Shown here: piece after piece, positions 26,853 through 35,675 of the stretch | How positions within the stretch are numbered: position 1 is the first letter of the stretch | Layout of the letters: every line of letters begins with the position of its first letter | Source of the DNA: Paenirhizobium cremeum | GTDB lineage: Bacteria > Pseudomonadota > Alphaproteobacteria > Rhizobiales > Rhizobiaceae | Direction: 5' to 3' | Length of the DNA: 64,000 nt | NCBI RefSeq assembly: GCF_022884085.1 | Contig: NZ_JAGGCS010000002.1 | Span: 62,001-126,000 of the forward strand | Made by a program: the position numbers and the translations under genes | Notes under the pieces: generated by a model | The model's input: only the letters and a program-made list of their open reading frames with translations | Told to the model about the DNA's origin: nothing | Database searches by the model: none

Positions 26853-27897
26853 TCAGCGTCTGTACGCGGGCGGTCTTCTCTTGCAAAAGCGAAAAATCAC
26901 AATCAGGGATGTTGCCGCGGCCGCCGGCGTGTCCGTGACATCCGTATCTCGCCATCTGAACGGACAGATCTCGCTTCCTCCTCTCACTGCGCTGAGGATT
27001 GAGAAAGCCGCCGCTGAGTTAAAATACCGCCCGAACGCTTTGGCGCGGCGCCTGACCAACGGCCGCAGCGAAGCCCTTGGCCTCATCGTGTCGGATATTG
27101 CCTATCCACTGTTTGCATCCATCGCCAGCGCTTGCGAAGAGGAAGCGACGCGGCATGGCTATAGCCTCGTCATGTTCAACAGCCGCAACATCCTCGAAAA
27201 CGAGGTTGCCTTCCTCTCGAGGCTCGACGACCGGCAGGTCGATGGCATTCTTCTCCTGACGAACCACCGCGACGATGGTCGTTTGATGAAGAAGATCAAT
27301 CAGAGTCACGGCGTGATCTTGCTTGACGAAGACGTGCCCGGCGCAATAGCGCCGCGCCTTTTTGCCGACAGCGAAAGGGGCGCTTTGCTGGCGACGCGGT
27401 ACCTGATCGAAATGGGACATCGGAAAATTGCCGTGATTGGCGGCCCGCGCGGGCTGTTGAGCACCGAGGAGCGCCTTAGCGGTTTCGAGAAGGCGATGCG
27501 CGAAGCCGGGCTTCAATCCCGAGACGATTACATGATGTTTAACGAATATAGCGACAGGGAAGGATTTCAGTCTTTCGAGAGGCTGATGGCTCTGGAAAGT
27601 CCGCCAACGGCAATCTTCACCTTTGCCGACACGCAGGCGCTGGGAGTTCTGCGCGCGGCACGAAGTGCTAACATCAGCATTCCCAAAGATGTTTCGTTGA
27701 TCAGCTTCGACGACATCGCGAATGCGGACCTGCTGGAACCCGCATTGACCACGGTTCGACAGCCCGCCGGCGAATTCGGGCGCCGCGGCGTGAATATTCT
27801 GCTGGATTTCATCGCCGACAAAACGCCGGCAAGCTATAAGGAAAGGTTGGCGGTCGAACTTGTCGTCCGCAACTCGGTCGGCCCTCCAAAAAACTAA
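26839..27897 (+). CDS. LacI-family transcriptional repressor
   Basis: The N-terminal LacI HTH is clear: KITIRDVAAAAGVSVTSVSR followed by the hinge helix (RPNALARRLTNGRSEALGL), then a periplasmic-binding-like effector domain (VDGILLLTNHRDD, MGHRKIAVIGGPRGLL, TTVRQPAGEFGRRGVNILL). The ATG at 26839 gives 352 residues but overlaps an operator and the predicted -10, and has no good ribosome-binding site. The TTG at 26881 (QKRKITIRD) gives a more standard LacI N-terminus and may be the true start. It lies just upstream of the deiminase operon; matching palindromes at three promoters make it the probable regulator of the whole guanidino locus. Effector unknown. Confidence 0.88.
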   Translation: MKPFYQRLYAGGLLLQKRKITIRDVAAAAGVSVTSVSRHLNGQISLPPLTALRIEKAAAELKYRPNALARRLTNGRSEALGLIVSDIAYPLFASIASACEEEATRHGYSLVMFNSRNILENEVAFLSRLDDRQVDGILLLTNHRDDGRLMKKINQSHGVILLDEDVPGAIAPRLFADSERGALLATRYLIEMGHRKIAVIGGPRGLLSTEERLSGFEKAMREAGLQSRDDYMMFNEYSDREGFQSFERLMALESPPTAIFTFADTQALGVLRAARSANISIPKDVSLISFDDIANADLLEPALTTVRQPAGEFGRRGVNILLDFIADKTPASYKERLAVELVVRNSVGPPKN

Positions 27898-27983
27898 TAG
27901 GCAATCTCGGACGGTGCATCCTCCGGACGATCAGGCAGGCAAGACTTCGTTGTGAATGCCAGGCAACGAGCTGAAACAATTGT

Positions 27984-28029
27984 TTGACTGGCTAGTAAAA
28001 CGGTTTATAAGGATTCATAAAGCGGTTTA
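27984..28029 (+). promoter_or_regulatory. Promoter with paired LacI-type operators for the deiminase operon
   Basis: -35 TTGACT (27984-27989), 16-base spacer, -10 TATAAG (28006-28011). Palindromes TAAAACGGTTTA (27996-28007) and TAAAGCGGTTTA (28018-28029) cover the spacer/-10 and the start region, 22 bases apart. Each differs from TAAACCGGTTTA by one base. Repressor binding would block transcription of the downstream operon. Confidence 0.7.
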
Positions 28030-28087
28030 GTAAGCAACAGGTCGACCTTTACAGATTTTAATCCGAAACAACTTTTGAGGGGATTCG

Positions 28088-29104
28088 ATGACGGGACACA
28101 CTCCTGCGATGAGCGAGCACGAATATAAGGAAGCCAAATTCTTCCAGACATTCGGCTCCATTCCGACGCCCGGCTTTGCCGATCCGGATGAGCAGACCCG
28201 TGTCTGGGGCCGTCCCTGGGGCTGCTCGAGCGATGTCGGTAGACTGCGCGCGGTACTCATGCATCGTCCAGGCGAAGAGGTGAATATCGTCGAGAACAAG
28301 CCCATGCCGGAGATCGGTGGCTATGGCGATCCGGAAAAGGGTTGGTACTGGATGGGCGACACGCTGCCCGATCTATCGGCGATGCAGGATGCCCATGACA
28401 GGTTCACCGCACTGCTTCGCGCCGAAGGCGTGGACGTCGTGCTGATCGACAAGGCCGCCCCCGGCGCCATGAAGCAGATTTATTGCCGCGACAGCGTCAT
28501 ATCGGTCAAAGGCGGTGCAATCGTCACGCGTCTTGCCCGCAAGGTCCGGCGTGGCGAGGAACTGCCAGTCACGCAGACGATCGCCAAGGCCGGCTGCCCC
28601 ATTCTCGGCACGTTGCACGGCGAGGCCGTGTTCGAAGGAGGCGGGTTTGCCCTGATCGACGACAAGACCGCAGTCTGCGCGTTGTCGGTGGCCTGCAATG
28701 CGGAAGGCGTGCGGCAGGTGGAGTCGATCTTGAACGGACTCGGCATCGAACTGATCAAATTGCCCATGCCCGGCTACCGTATCCACATCGATGGCAGCTT
28801 CAACATGATCGATCACGATACCGCGATCATCAATATCAATGAACTGCCCTTTTTCTTTATCGAATATTTGAACAAACGCGGTATGCGGCTGATCGAGCTT
28901 CCCCCCGAGGACAATGCCTTTTCTCTGAACTGCCTGGCAGTCGCACCAGGCCGCGTCATCATGCATGCCAGTCGGACACCAAGGCTTGCCGATCGGCTTG
29001 ATGCTGCCGGCATAGAGGTTCTTTCGATCGACTACGAATGCGTCGAGATGGGCGGTGGCGGTATCCATTGCTCGACCGGACCCCTGGCCAGGGATCCGCT
29101 CTGA
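28088..29104 (+). CDS. Arginine deiminase/DDAH-family guanidino hydrolase, paralogue 1
   Basis: A 338-residue enzyme of the guanidino-group-modifying (pentein) superfamily, which hydrolyses or transfers the amidino group through a Cys thiouronium intermediate. The catalytic His is H233 in RIHIDGSF and the nucleophile C328 in GGGGIHCSTGPLARD; acidic substrate contacts are in YCRDSVI and FEGGGFALIDD. The ATG at 28088 follows a TGAGGGG ribosome-binding site. A very similar paralogue is at 32966-33979. First gene of the LacI-controlled operon. It could be an arginine deiminase, a dimethylargininase-like enzyme or an amidinotransferase; the surrounding hydrolases favour hydrolysis. Confidence 0.87.
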   Translation: MTGHTPAMSEHEYKEAKFFQTFGSIPTPGFADPDEQTRVWGRPWGCSSDVGRLRAVLMHRPGEEVNIVENKPMPEIGGYGDPEKGWYWMGDTLPDLSAMQDAHDRFTALLRAEGVDVVLIDKAAPGAMKQIYCRDSVISVKGGAIVTRLARKVRRGEELPVTQTIAKAGCPILGTLHGEAVFEGGGFALIDDKTAVCALSVACNAEGVRQVESILNGLGIELIKLPMPGYRIHIDGSFNMIDHDTAIININELPFFFIEYLNKRGMRLIELPPEDNAFSLNCLAVAPGRVIMHASRTPRLADRLDAAGIEVLSIDYECVEMGGGGIHCSTGPLARDPL

Positions 29105-29105
29105 G

Positions 29106-30167
29106 ATGGCATTTCTCGACATCCGGAAGCTCAGCAAGAACTACGGTTCGACCGTCGCTCTCGACGGTGTCGATCTTTCGGTCAATGCGGGTGAATTCGT
29201 CACGCTTCTCGGGCCCTCAGGCTCGGGAAAGACCACGCTTCTCATGTCGATTGCCGGTTTCACTCAACCGGACGACGGCGGTATCGTGATCGATGGTGTC
29301 GATGTGACCGACGTTGACCCGGAGGATCGTGACTTCGGCGTTGTCTTCCAGGGCTACGCTCTGTTTCCGCATATGACCGTCGCCGACAATATCGCCTTTC
29401 CGCTGAAGGTTCGGAAATGGGCCAAGGCAGACATTTCGGCAAAGGTCGAGGAAATGCTTTCCCTCGTGGGACTGGATAAGCTTGCCGGGCGCAAGCCGCG
29501 GGAACTCTCCGGGGGTCAGCAGCAGCGAGCGGCACTGGCCCGCGCTCTATCGTTCGGCCCGCGAATCCTGCTCCTCGACGAGCCGCTTTCGGCACTGGAT
29601 CGCAGCCTCCGCGAAATCATGCAACGTGAGTTGAAGCGTCTGCATAAGGAAACCGGCGTCACATTCATTTTCGTCACCCACGATCAGGAAGAAGCTTATG
29701 CCATGTCTGATCGTATCGCGGTTTTTCACAATGGACGTATCGTGCAAGTGGGGGCGCCGCGCGACATCTATCGGAAACCGGCATCGCTGTTTGTGGCCGG
29801 CTTCCTAGGTGGCAATAATATCGTCACCGCGCGCTATCTGCCGGCAGAACACAAATTGAAGCTTTTTGGCGATTATTTGCCAGCTCCACCGCAGTTCGAT
29901 CCCGCCCAGCACGGCAATGGCGAGGTGACACTGTGGGTTCGGCCAGAAAATCTGAGCTTTTCCGAAGCCGGCGGCGGCTACAGCTTCCCCGTCACCGTGC
30001 TCGATATTTCCTTCACCGGCTCGTCCGAGCGGGTGGTGGTCGGCACCGTCGACGGGCAGGACCTGATGATCCAGGCGTCCTCGGAATCCGCCGCGGGACT
30101 GCAAATCGGCCAGCAGATTCGGTGCAGCTTCAACCCCGGCGCGATCGGGTTTCTGGCGAGCGACTAA
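29106..30167 (+). CDS. ABC transporter ATP-binding protein (PotA class)
   Basis: A 353-residue ATPase. Walker A GPSGSGKTT at residues 36-44, Q-loop VVFQGYALFPHMTV, signature LSGGQQQRAALARAL, Walker B ILLLDEPLSALD, switch His in VTHDQEEAYAM, C-terminal TOBE-type domain (LWVRPENLSFS). The ATG at 29106 is one base after the deiminase stop. No permease lies in this operon; the matching permeases and binding protein are in the converging operon at 34009-36779, which lacks an ATPase, so the transporter is split across two transcription units. Confidence 0.92.
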   Translation: MAFLDIRKLSKNYGSTVALDGVDLSVNAGEFVTLLGPSGSGKTTLLMSIAGFTQPDDGGIVIDGVDVTDVDPEDRDFGVVFQGYALFPHMTVADNIAFPLKVRKWAKADISAKVEEMLSLVGLDKLAGRKPRELSGGQQQRAALARALSFGPRILLLDEPLSALDRSLREIMQRELKRLHKETGVTFIFVTHDQEEAYAMSDRIAVFHNGRIVQVGAPRDIYRKPASLFVAGFLGGNNIVTARYLPAEHKLKLFGDYLPAPPQFDPAQHGNGEVTLWVRPENLSFSEAGGGYSFPVTVLDISFTGSSERVVVGTVDGQDLMIQASSESAAGLQIGQQIRCSFNPGAIGFLASD

Positions 30168-30255
30168 ACAACTTTCGGCAATCACCTGCCAGGACGCAAC
30201 ACGAGACATGGACGCTGACGCAAGCACAGCATCCGGTAAAAACCAGGGAGGAAAA

Positions 30256-31620
30256 ATGTCCTTTACATTGAAGACAATCACGGTCCCGGATTTCGGAATT
30301 CCGGTGGAACGCCCCGGCATTCCCGCCGCCACCTATGAGGCGCGCTGCAAGCGGGCGCTCTCGGCCTCGGGTGCCGACTGGCTTGTCGTCTATGGCGACC
30401 GCGAGCACTTCGCCAACATGTCGTTCCTGACCGGATTCGACCCACGCTTCGAGGAAGCCCTGCTGCTGCTTGGCCCTGACGACGTCAAGTTCATCGTGAC
30501 GGGCAATGAGAACCAGAGCTATACGCCGATCTCTCCCCTCAAGAACGTGCAGACCCTGCTGTGCCAGTCCCTGAGCCTGATGGCGCAGGATCGCACTCAG
30601 AAACCGAATCTGGTCGCTGCGCTGCGTGAGGCGGGCATCGGCGCAGGTGTCCGGATCGGTCTTGCCGGCTGGAAATATCTCGAAACCGCTGAATGGGATC
30701 AGGATCGTCCGTCATTCTTCGTTCCCGCCTATATTGTCGATTCGCTCTCGCTCGTCACAGGCCCTTCGGGCGAGGTCAGCGATGCCACACGGGTGCTGAT
30801 GCATCCGACGGAGGGATTGCGGGCAGTGGTCGATGTCGACCAGATCGCCGAGGCAGAATGGGCCGCCACCCGTTCGGCCGCTGCCGTATGGCGGATCATC
30901 CGGGGTTTTGAGCTTGGCGATAACGAACTCATGGCCGCAAGCCGCATGGGCTATGCGGGCGAACCGATGAACTGCCATCCGATGCTTGCCACAAACGGTC
31001 CATCCGCACCCGTCATCGGGCTGCGCAGTCCGACGGCGCGGGTTCCGGCGCGTGGCGACGGCATCACGACCGCAGTCAGCTACTGGGGAGGCCTTACCGC
31101 GCGTGCCGGCCTGATCTCCGACCATGACGAGGCCTTCCTGAAGGTCTCGATGGATTATTTCGCAGGCTTGCTCGCCTGGTATGAAACCGCCGATATTGGT
31201 GTCGAAGGCGGGGCAATCCACGAGGCGGTGGTCTCGACGCTCGCGCGAGGCAGTCTGAAATCCGCTCTCAATCCCGGACATCTGACCGGCCATGACGAGT
31301 GGATGCATTCGCCGATCAGGCCGGGCAGCGGCGAGCGGATAGTCTCCGGCATGCCGTTTCAGATCGACGTCATTCCGGTGCCGATGCCGAATGGCTGGAC
31401 CCTGAATTGCGAAGATCCGGTCACATTTGCCGACGAGGCTCTGCGCGCCGAAATCCGCACGAAATATCCCGACATATCGGCAAGATTCGACGCCCGCCGG
31501 AGCTTCGTCCGGGATACATTGGGGGTCGAGGTCAAGGACAATATCCTGCTTCTGTCGGCGATCCCGCTCTGCCTGCCGCCCTTCTGGCTGAACTCCGGCA
31601 TGCTGATCGCAAAGGCCTGA
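30256..31620 (+). CDS. M24-fold (creatinase/prolidase-like) hydrolase lacking canonical metal ligands
   Basis: A 454-residue protein of the pita-bread M24 family, which contains aminopeptidase P, creatinase and ectoine hydrolase. The GDGITTAVSYWGGLTARAG segment aligns with the region that normally carries the two metal-binding Asp, but neither is present. The His region is kept (NPGHLTGHDEW), the first Glu is Asp (GMPFQIDVIPVP) and the last Glu is kept (NCEDPV). Loss of metal ligands is typical of creatinase-type members that cleave guanidino or cyclic amidine compounds without metal. The start at 30256 has a strong AGGGAGG site. Third gene of the deiminase operon. A guanidino-compound amidinohydrolase is plausible, not proven. 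Confidence 0.82.
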   Translation: MSFTLKTITVPDFGIPVERPGIPAATYEARCKRALSASGADWLVVYGDREHFANMSFLTGFDPRFEEALLLLGPDDVKFIVTGNENQSYTPISPLKNVQTLLCQSLSLMAQDRTQKPNLVAALREAGIGAGVRIGLAGWKYLETAEWDQDRPSFFVPAYIVDSLSLVTGPSGEVSDATRVLMHPTEGLRAVVDVDQIAEAEWAATRSAAAVWRIIRGFELGDNELMAASRMGYAGEPMNCHPMLATNGPSAPVIGLRSPTARVPARGDGITTAVSYWGGLTARAGLISDHDEAFLKVSMDYFAGLLAWYETADIGVEGGAIHEAVVSTLARGSLKSALNPGHLTGHDEWMHSPIRPGSGERIVSGMPFQIDVIPVPMPNGWTLNCEDPVTFADEALRAEIRTKYPDISARFDARRSFVRDTLGVEVKDNILLLSAIPLCLPPFWLNSGMLIAKA

Positions 31621-31625
31621 TCGGT

Positions 31626-31667
31626 CCTCAGATGCACTGTGCGGCGTTTGCGACAGTGCATCTGAGG
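31626..31667. terminator. Bidirectional hairpin between convergent operons
   Basis: A perfect 15-base inverted repeat, CCTCAGATGCACTGT (31626-31640) and ACAGTGCATCTGAGG (31653-31667), with a 12-base loop. It lies between the stops of two converging genes (31620 and 31679). No long T-run, but symmetry and position favour a shared terminator. Confidence 0.7.
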
Positions 31668-31678
31668 CCTCCGCTTTG

Positions 31679-32833
31679 CTATTTCGGCAGAGCTTGCTCG
31701 ACAACGGAGCAGAAAAACAGGGCGCCATCCAGCAATATGTCATCGTTGAAGTCATACTGCGCATTGTGGAGCGGCTTGCTGTCGCCGTTTCCTATGAAAA
31801 CATAGGCGCCCGGTATCTTTTCGAGAAAGAACGCACAGTCCTCGCTGGCCATGAGCGCACAGGGACGCTCTTCCAGCCGCTCGCTTCCGAACGTTTCGCG
31901 AATGGCGGTGCGGGCGATTTCCGCGGCGCGATCGTCATTGATCGTGGCCGGATAGCCGACTTTCCAGTCGAAGGACGCGGTTGTGCCGAAACTCTCCGCC
32001 TGTGCAACGACAATCTCTTCGATCCGGCGGCGGAGCAGCGCATGGACCTCGGGACGAACCGCACGCAGGCTGATTTCAAGCTCCACCCTGTCTGGAATGA
32101 TTGTTGCGGCGGAGCCGGCGTGGATCTGGCCGATCGTAACCACCGCCGCTTCGTGCGGGGAGACATTGCGCGACAAGATCGATTGCAGCGCGACAATGAC
32201 GGTTGCGGCGGCAACGATTGGGTCTGCGGTCTCTTCTGGCAATGCGCCATGGCCGCCACGTCCGGCGATTGTCACGGCGACGACATCGATCGATGCCATC
32301 ATCGCGCCACGTCGAAGGGAAAATCTACCCGCCTCGAGCGCGGGCAGATTGTGAAGCGCAAACAGATAATCGATGGCGTAGCGCCGCAGGAAACCCTGTT
32401 CGATCATGATTTGGGCGCCGCCGAAATTCTCCTCGGCGGGCTGGAATATGAAAACCACCCGGCCGTCGAAATCCTCGCTCTTCGACAGTGCGTAGGCCGC
32501 ACCCAGCAACATGGCACTGTGGCCATCGTGACCGCAGGCATGCATGATCCCCGGAGTGGTGCTTTTATAGGGAAGGCCGGTTTCCTCGAGAATGGGCAAT
32601 GCATCCATATCGGCACGCAGGGCGACGGTTGTCGGTCCGTTTCCGCGCTGAAGGGTCGCAACAATGGCCGTTGTGGCGTAGTCGCGATCAAGCACAAAGC
32701 CCCAGCTTTCGAGAATGTCACCGATATAGCGTGTCGTCTGGAATTCAGAGAGGCCAATCTCGGCAATCTCGTGCAAATGATGCCGGATTGAAACGAGCTC
32801 GGGAAGAATTTCTGAAATCCGCTGTCGGTTCAT
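31679..32833 (-). CDS. M20-family amidohydrolase (hippurate/N-acyl-amino-acid hydrolase type)
   Basis: A 384-residue M20D metallo-amidohydrolase. Metal-binding motifs are visible: HACGHDGHSAMLLGAA, the catalytic/bridging Glu in FIFQPAEENFGGAQIMI, the dimerisation-domain GRGGHGALPEETADPI and the C-terminal SEDCAFFLEKIPG. Members remove acyl, carbamoyl or related groups from amino acids. It is the last gene of the minus-strand operon, about 130 bases after the second deiminase paralogue, so it may act on the product (for example an N-carbamoyl or N-acyl amino acid). Specific substrate unknown. Confidence 0.92.
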   Translation of the reverse strand: MNRQRISEILPELVSIRHHLHEIAEIGLSEFQTTRYIGDILESWGFVLDRDYATTAIVATLQRGNGPTTVALRADMDALPILEETGLPYKSTTPGIMHACGHDGHSAMLLGAAYALSKSEDFDGRVVFIFQPAEENFGGAQIMIEQGFLRRYAIDYLFALHNLPALEAGRFSLRRGAMMASIDVVAVTIAGRGGHGALPEETADPIVAAATVIVALQSILSRNVSPHEAAVVTIGQIHAGSAATIIPDRVELEISLRAVRPEVHALLRRRIEEIVVAQAESFGTTASFDWKVGYPATINDDRAAEIARTAIRETFGSERLEERPCALMASEDCAFFLEKIPGAYVFIGNGDSKPLHNAQYDFNDDILLDGALFFCSVVEQALPK

Positions 32834-32891
32834 GATGTGTCGCTTTGCCTGGATGAGATCGTTTTAAATGCGGGACATTGCCCAACGCACC

Positions 32892-32923
32892 GTGCCAGAG
32901 CGTTCATCCAAACACTCTGGCAC
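32892..32923 (-). other. Intercistronic hairpin between deiminase 2 and M20 genes
   Basis: GTGCCAGAG (32892-32900) pairs with CTCTGGCAC (32915-32923). No U-tract on either side. It may reduce expression of the distal M20 gene or protect the upstream transcript. Confidence 0.45.
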
Positions 32924-32965
32924 ATGTTCGTTGTTCCCGGCGGGCGATTCTGAGACCCCCTGTTT

Positions 32966-33979
32966 CTAGATGGAGTCGCGGGCCAGGGGTGCCGTAGTGC
33001 AGTGGATGCCGCCGCCGCCCGATTCGATTGCGTCATATTCCACCGGTATGACGGTAATCCCGGCGGCATCGACCCGTTCGGCAAGGCGCGGTGAAACGGT
33101 GCTGTGCATGATTACCCGGCCGGGCGACACGGCAAGGCAATTGAGCGAATAGGCATTGTCCTCGGGCGGCAGATCAATCAGCCGCATGCCGCGCTTTTTC
33201 AGGTAGTCGATGAAGAAATAAGGCAGTTCATTTGTGTTGACGATAGCCGTTTCCACGTCGACCATCATGAAACTGCCATCGATATGGATCCGGTAGCCGG
33301 GCATCGGCAGCTTAATCAGCGTCACCCCCACCGACCGTAGATAGGATTCGACCTGGGCGACGCCTTCCTCGTTGCAGGCGATGGAGAGGGCGCAGACCGC
33401 CGTCTTGTCGTCGATCAGTGCAAAGCCACCACCTTCGAACACACCCGCCCCGTGTACAGTCCCGAGAATGGGGCATCCGGCCTTTGCCAGCGCCCGCATG
33501 ACGGGGAGTTCCTCGCCGCGACGCACCTTGCGCGCCATGCGGGTGATGATGGCTCCACCCTTGACCGCGATGACGTTGTCACGTGTGTAGACCTGGTTTA
33601 GACGGCCCGGCGCAGCTTCGCCGACATAATGGATCTTGACGCCCTCCGCCATCAGGGCCGCCGTCAGGCGATCATGGGCGAGTTGCATGGCTTCCAGATC
33701 CGGCATGTCCTTGCCGATCCAGTACCAGCCCTCCTCAGGGTCGCCATAGCCACCGACTTCCGGCATCGGTACGTTCTTGATCACATCGAGTTCACGCCCC
33801 GGCCGATGCATCAACACCGCGCGCAAGCGGCCAACGTCGCTGTTGCATCCCCATGGCTGCCCCCAGACCTGCGTCTGTTCATCCGGTTCGTGAAAGGCGG
33901 GTTCGGGAACCGAGGCGAATATACGAAAGAACTCGTTCTCGCGGAACTCGTGTTCGCTCATGGCAGGCGTATGACTCAT
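32966..33979 (-). CDS. Arginine deiminase/DDAH-family guanidino hydrolase, paralogue 2
   Basis: A 337-residue paralogue of the enzyme at 28088, highly similar along its entire length (by eye about two thirds identical), with the same core: H232 in RIHIDGSF, the nucleophile C327 in GGGGIHCTTAPLARD, YTRDNVI and FEGGGFALIDD. The ATG at 33977-33979 has a GGAG ribosome-binding site; an in-frame extension upstream overlaps the permease gene and is rejected. It follows the permease gene by 29 bases in the minus-strand operon. The two copies may act on different guanidino substrates or successive groups of one compound. Confidence 0.87.
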   Translation of the reverse strand: MSHTPAMSEHEFRENEFFRIFASVPEPAFHEPDEQTQVWGQPWGCNSDVGRLRAVLMHRPGRELDVIKNVPMPEVGGYGDPEEGWYWIGKDMPDLEAMQLAHDRLTAALMAEGVKIHYVGEAAPGRLNQVYTRDNVIAVKGGAIITRMARKVRRGEELPVMRALAKAGCPILGTVHGAGVFEGGGFALIDDKTAVCALSIACNEEGVAQVESYLRSVGVTLIKLPMPGYRIHIDGSFMMVDVETAIVNTNELPYFFIDYLKKRGMRLIDLPPEDNAYSLNCLAVSPGRVIMHSTVSPRLAERVDAAGITVIPVEYDAIESGGGGIHCTTAPLARDSI

Positions 33980-34008
33980 TATGTAACTCCAGGAAGTGAT
34001 ATGAAAAA

Positions 34009-34812
34009 TCAGGTTTTCGGTGGCAGCTGCCGGTTGGCGAGCCACGTGTGGGCGATGATGCCGAGGCTGACGACGATCAGCATCAGGCTTGCGACGGCGG
34101 CGAGGGCGGGGTCGACATTATCGGCGATGCTTGTCCAGATACGCCGGGGCAAAGTGATGACGGTGCGACTGGTGATAAAGAGCGTGACCGTTATCTCGTC
34201 CCAGGAGGTGATGAAGGCAAAGATCGCCGCAGAGAGAACCCCCGGCCAGATATGGGGAGCCACGATTCTGAAGAAGACGGTTCCCGGCCGAGCGCCGAGA
34301 CTCCGGGCGGCCTGCACCATGCGCGGATCGAGGTTGGACAGGGTCGAGCCCATCGCAAGGATCACAAAGGGCAAGCACAGGATGATATGGACGACGACGA
34401 CGCCGATAACCGTATCGAGCATGTGGAGCCTGGCCCAGAGCTTGAAAATCCCTACCGCATAAATGATCGGTGGAATGATGATCGGCGACAGGATCAGCAT
34501 TCGCGTGGTGGAGGGCCACCATCCGTTCAGAGACCATGCGCCGACAGCGTAAGCAGTCCCGAGCACAGTGGCAAAGAAACTTGCAACAAGGCCGATTGCA
34601 AGACTTGTCAACATGCTGGGAAGCCAGCCCGCGTCCCAGGCAAATACGGAAAGGAAATGCCTGAGCGACAGACCATGCTCCGGAAGGGAGAGATAATCCC
34701 TATCCGTCAACGCGACCGGAATGACGACGAGAACCGGCAGGATCAGGAATGCCAGCATAAGACCGACGAGAATGCGGTTGAGGGCAGAGGCAGACCTACG
34801 GCGCGCTGTCAT
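34009..34812 (-). CDS. Polyamine-type ABC transporter permease (PotC class)
   Basis: A 267-residue inner-membrane permease with about six TM helices, starting LNRILVGLMLAFLILPVLVV. The EAA coupling loop is QAARSLGARPGTVFFRIVAP. The ATG at 34810-34812 overlaps the stop of the upstream permease gene (ATGA); a longer frame exists but sits inside that gene. It pairs with the upstream permease and, by inference, with the ATPase encoded at 29106. Confidence 0.92.
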   Translation of the reverse strand: MTARRRSASALNRILVGLMLAFLILPVLVVIPVALTDRDYLSLPEHGLSLRHFLSVFAWDAGWLPSMLTSLAIGLVASFFATVLGTAYAVGAWSLNGWWPSTTRMLILSPIIIPPIIYAVGIFKLWARLHMLDTVIGVVVVHIILCLPFVILAMGSTLSNLDPRMVQAARSLGARPGTVFFRIVAPHIWPGVLSAAIFAFITSWDEITVTLFITSRTVITLPRRIWTSIADNVDPALAAVASLMLIVVSLGIIAHTWLANRQLPPKT

Positions 34813-35651
34813 CGCAGATCCCTCCCCTCGAATGCCGCGCGCAGCGCCGGACGCCTCATCAGCAGGAAGACGGAGCCGGAGCAGATCACCAGAAGAACGA
34901 CTGCAAGCGCCGTTGCTACCCCCCATCTGAGCGTCGACATCTGGGTGGCAATGAATTCAGCCAACATGACGGTTCGCCCGGCACCGAGAATCTGGGGCGT
35001 TATCAGAAATCCCAGCGAATAGATGAAGACAAATACACATGAAACCACGATCGCCGGCATGCTGAGCGGTATCCATATACGAAGAAAGATCGTCGCCGGT
35101 CGCGCTCCAAGGGAACGGGCAGCCTGGATGATACGGTGGTCGATCCCTGAAAGGTTTGCGAAAAGAAGAAGCGTCGCAAACGGCATCATGTAATGAACCA
35201 TCCCGATTATGGCGCCCAGACGATTGTAGACGAGATCGAGCGGCTGGTGGATGAGCCCTATATCCATCAGCAGGGAATTGATCACGCCTTCACGCCGAAG
35301 CACTGTGACCCAGGCAAAGGCCCTGACCAGGACGGAAATCCAGAAGGGCACGAGCACAAAAAAAAGCGCGATGTTTCGCGCTTTCAGCGTCATGTGCAGC
35401 AGGCCGAAGGCGACGATATAGCCGGCGATGACGGTCAGCACCATCGTTAGCAACGAAACGTTCAGCGTCGTCGTCGCCACTTTCCAGACGGCATTGCTCG
35501 ATGCAAGTCCCTGATAATTTTGCAAACCCGGCTTCGGGTCGGTAAAACTCAATGCAAGGACCTGCAGGATAGGCGCAATATAGACAAGCAGCGTAACGGC
35601 GCTGGCAGGCACCGTTAACGCAAAAGCCAGACGATTAAATTTTGCGACCAT
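34809..35651 (-). CDS. Polyamine-type ABC transporter permease (PotB class)
   Basis: A 280-residue inner-membrane permease. N-terminal helix LAFALTVPASAVTLLVYIAP, coupling loop QAARSLGARPATIFLRIWIP, then SCVFVFIYSLGFLITPQILG, the PotB pattern. Its start is 24 bases after the binding-protein stop. No ATPase gene is in this operon. Confidence 0.92.
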   Translation of the reverse strand: MVAKFNRLAFALTVPASAVTLLVYIAPILQVLALSFTDPKPGLQNYQGLASSNAVWKVATTTLNVSLLTMVLTVIAGYIVAFGLLHMTLKARNIALFFVLVPFWISVLVRAFAWVTVLRREGVINSLLMDIGLIHQPLDLVYNRLGAIIGMVHYMMPFATLLLFANLSGIDHRIIQAARSLGARPATIFLRIWIPLSMPAIVVSCVFVFIYSLGFLITPQILGAGRTVMLAEFIATQMSTLRWGVATALAVVLLVICSGSVFLLMRRPALRAAFEGRDLR

Positions 35652-35675
35652 AGCGATTGACAGCGCCCATCAGGA

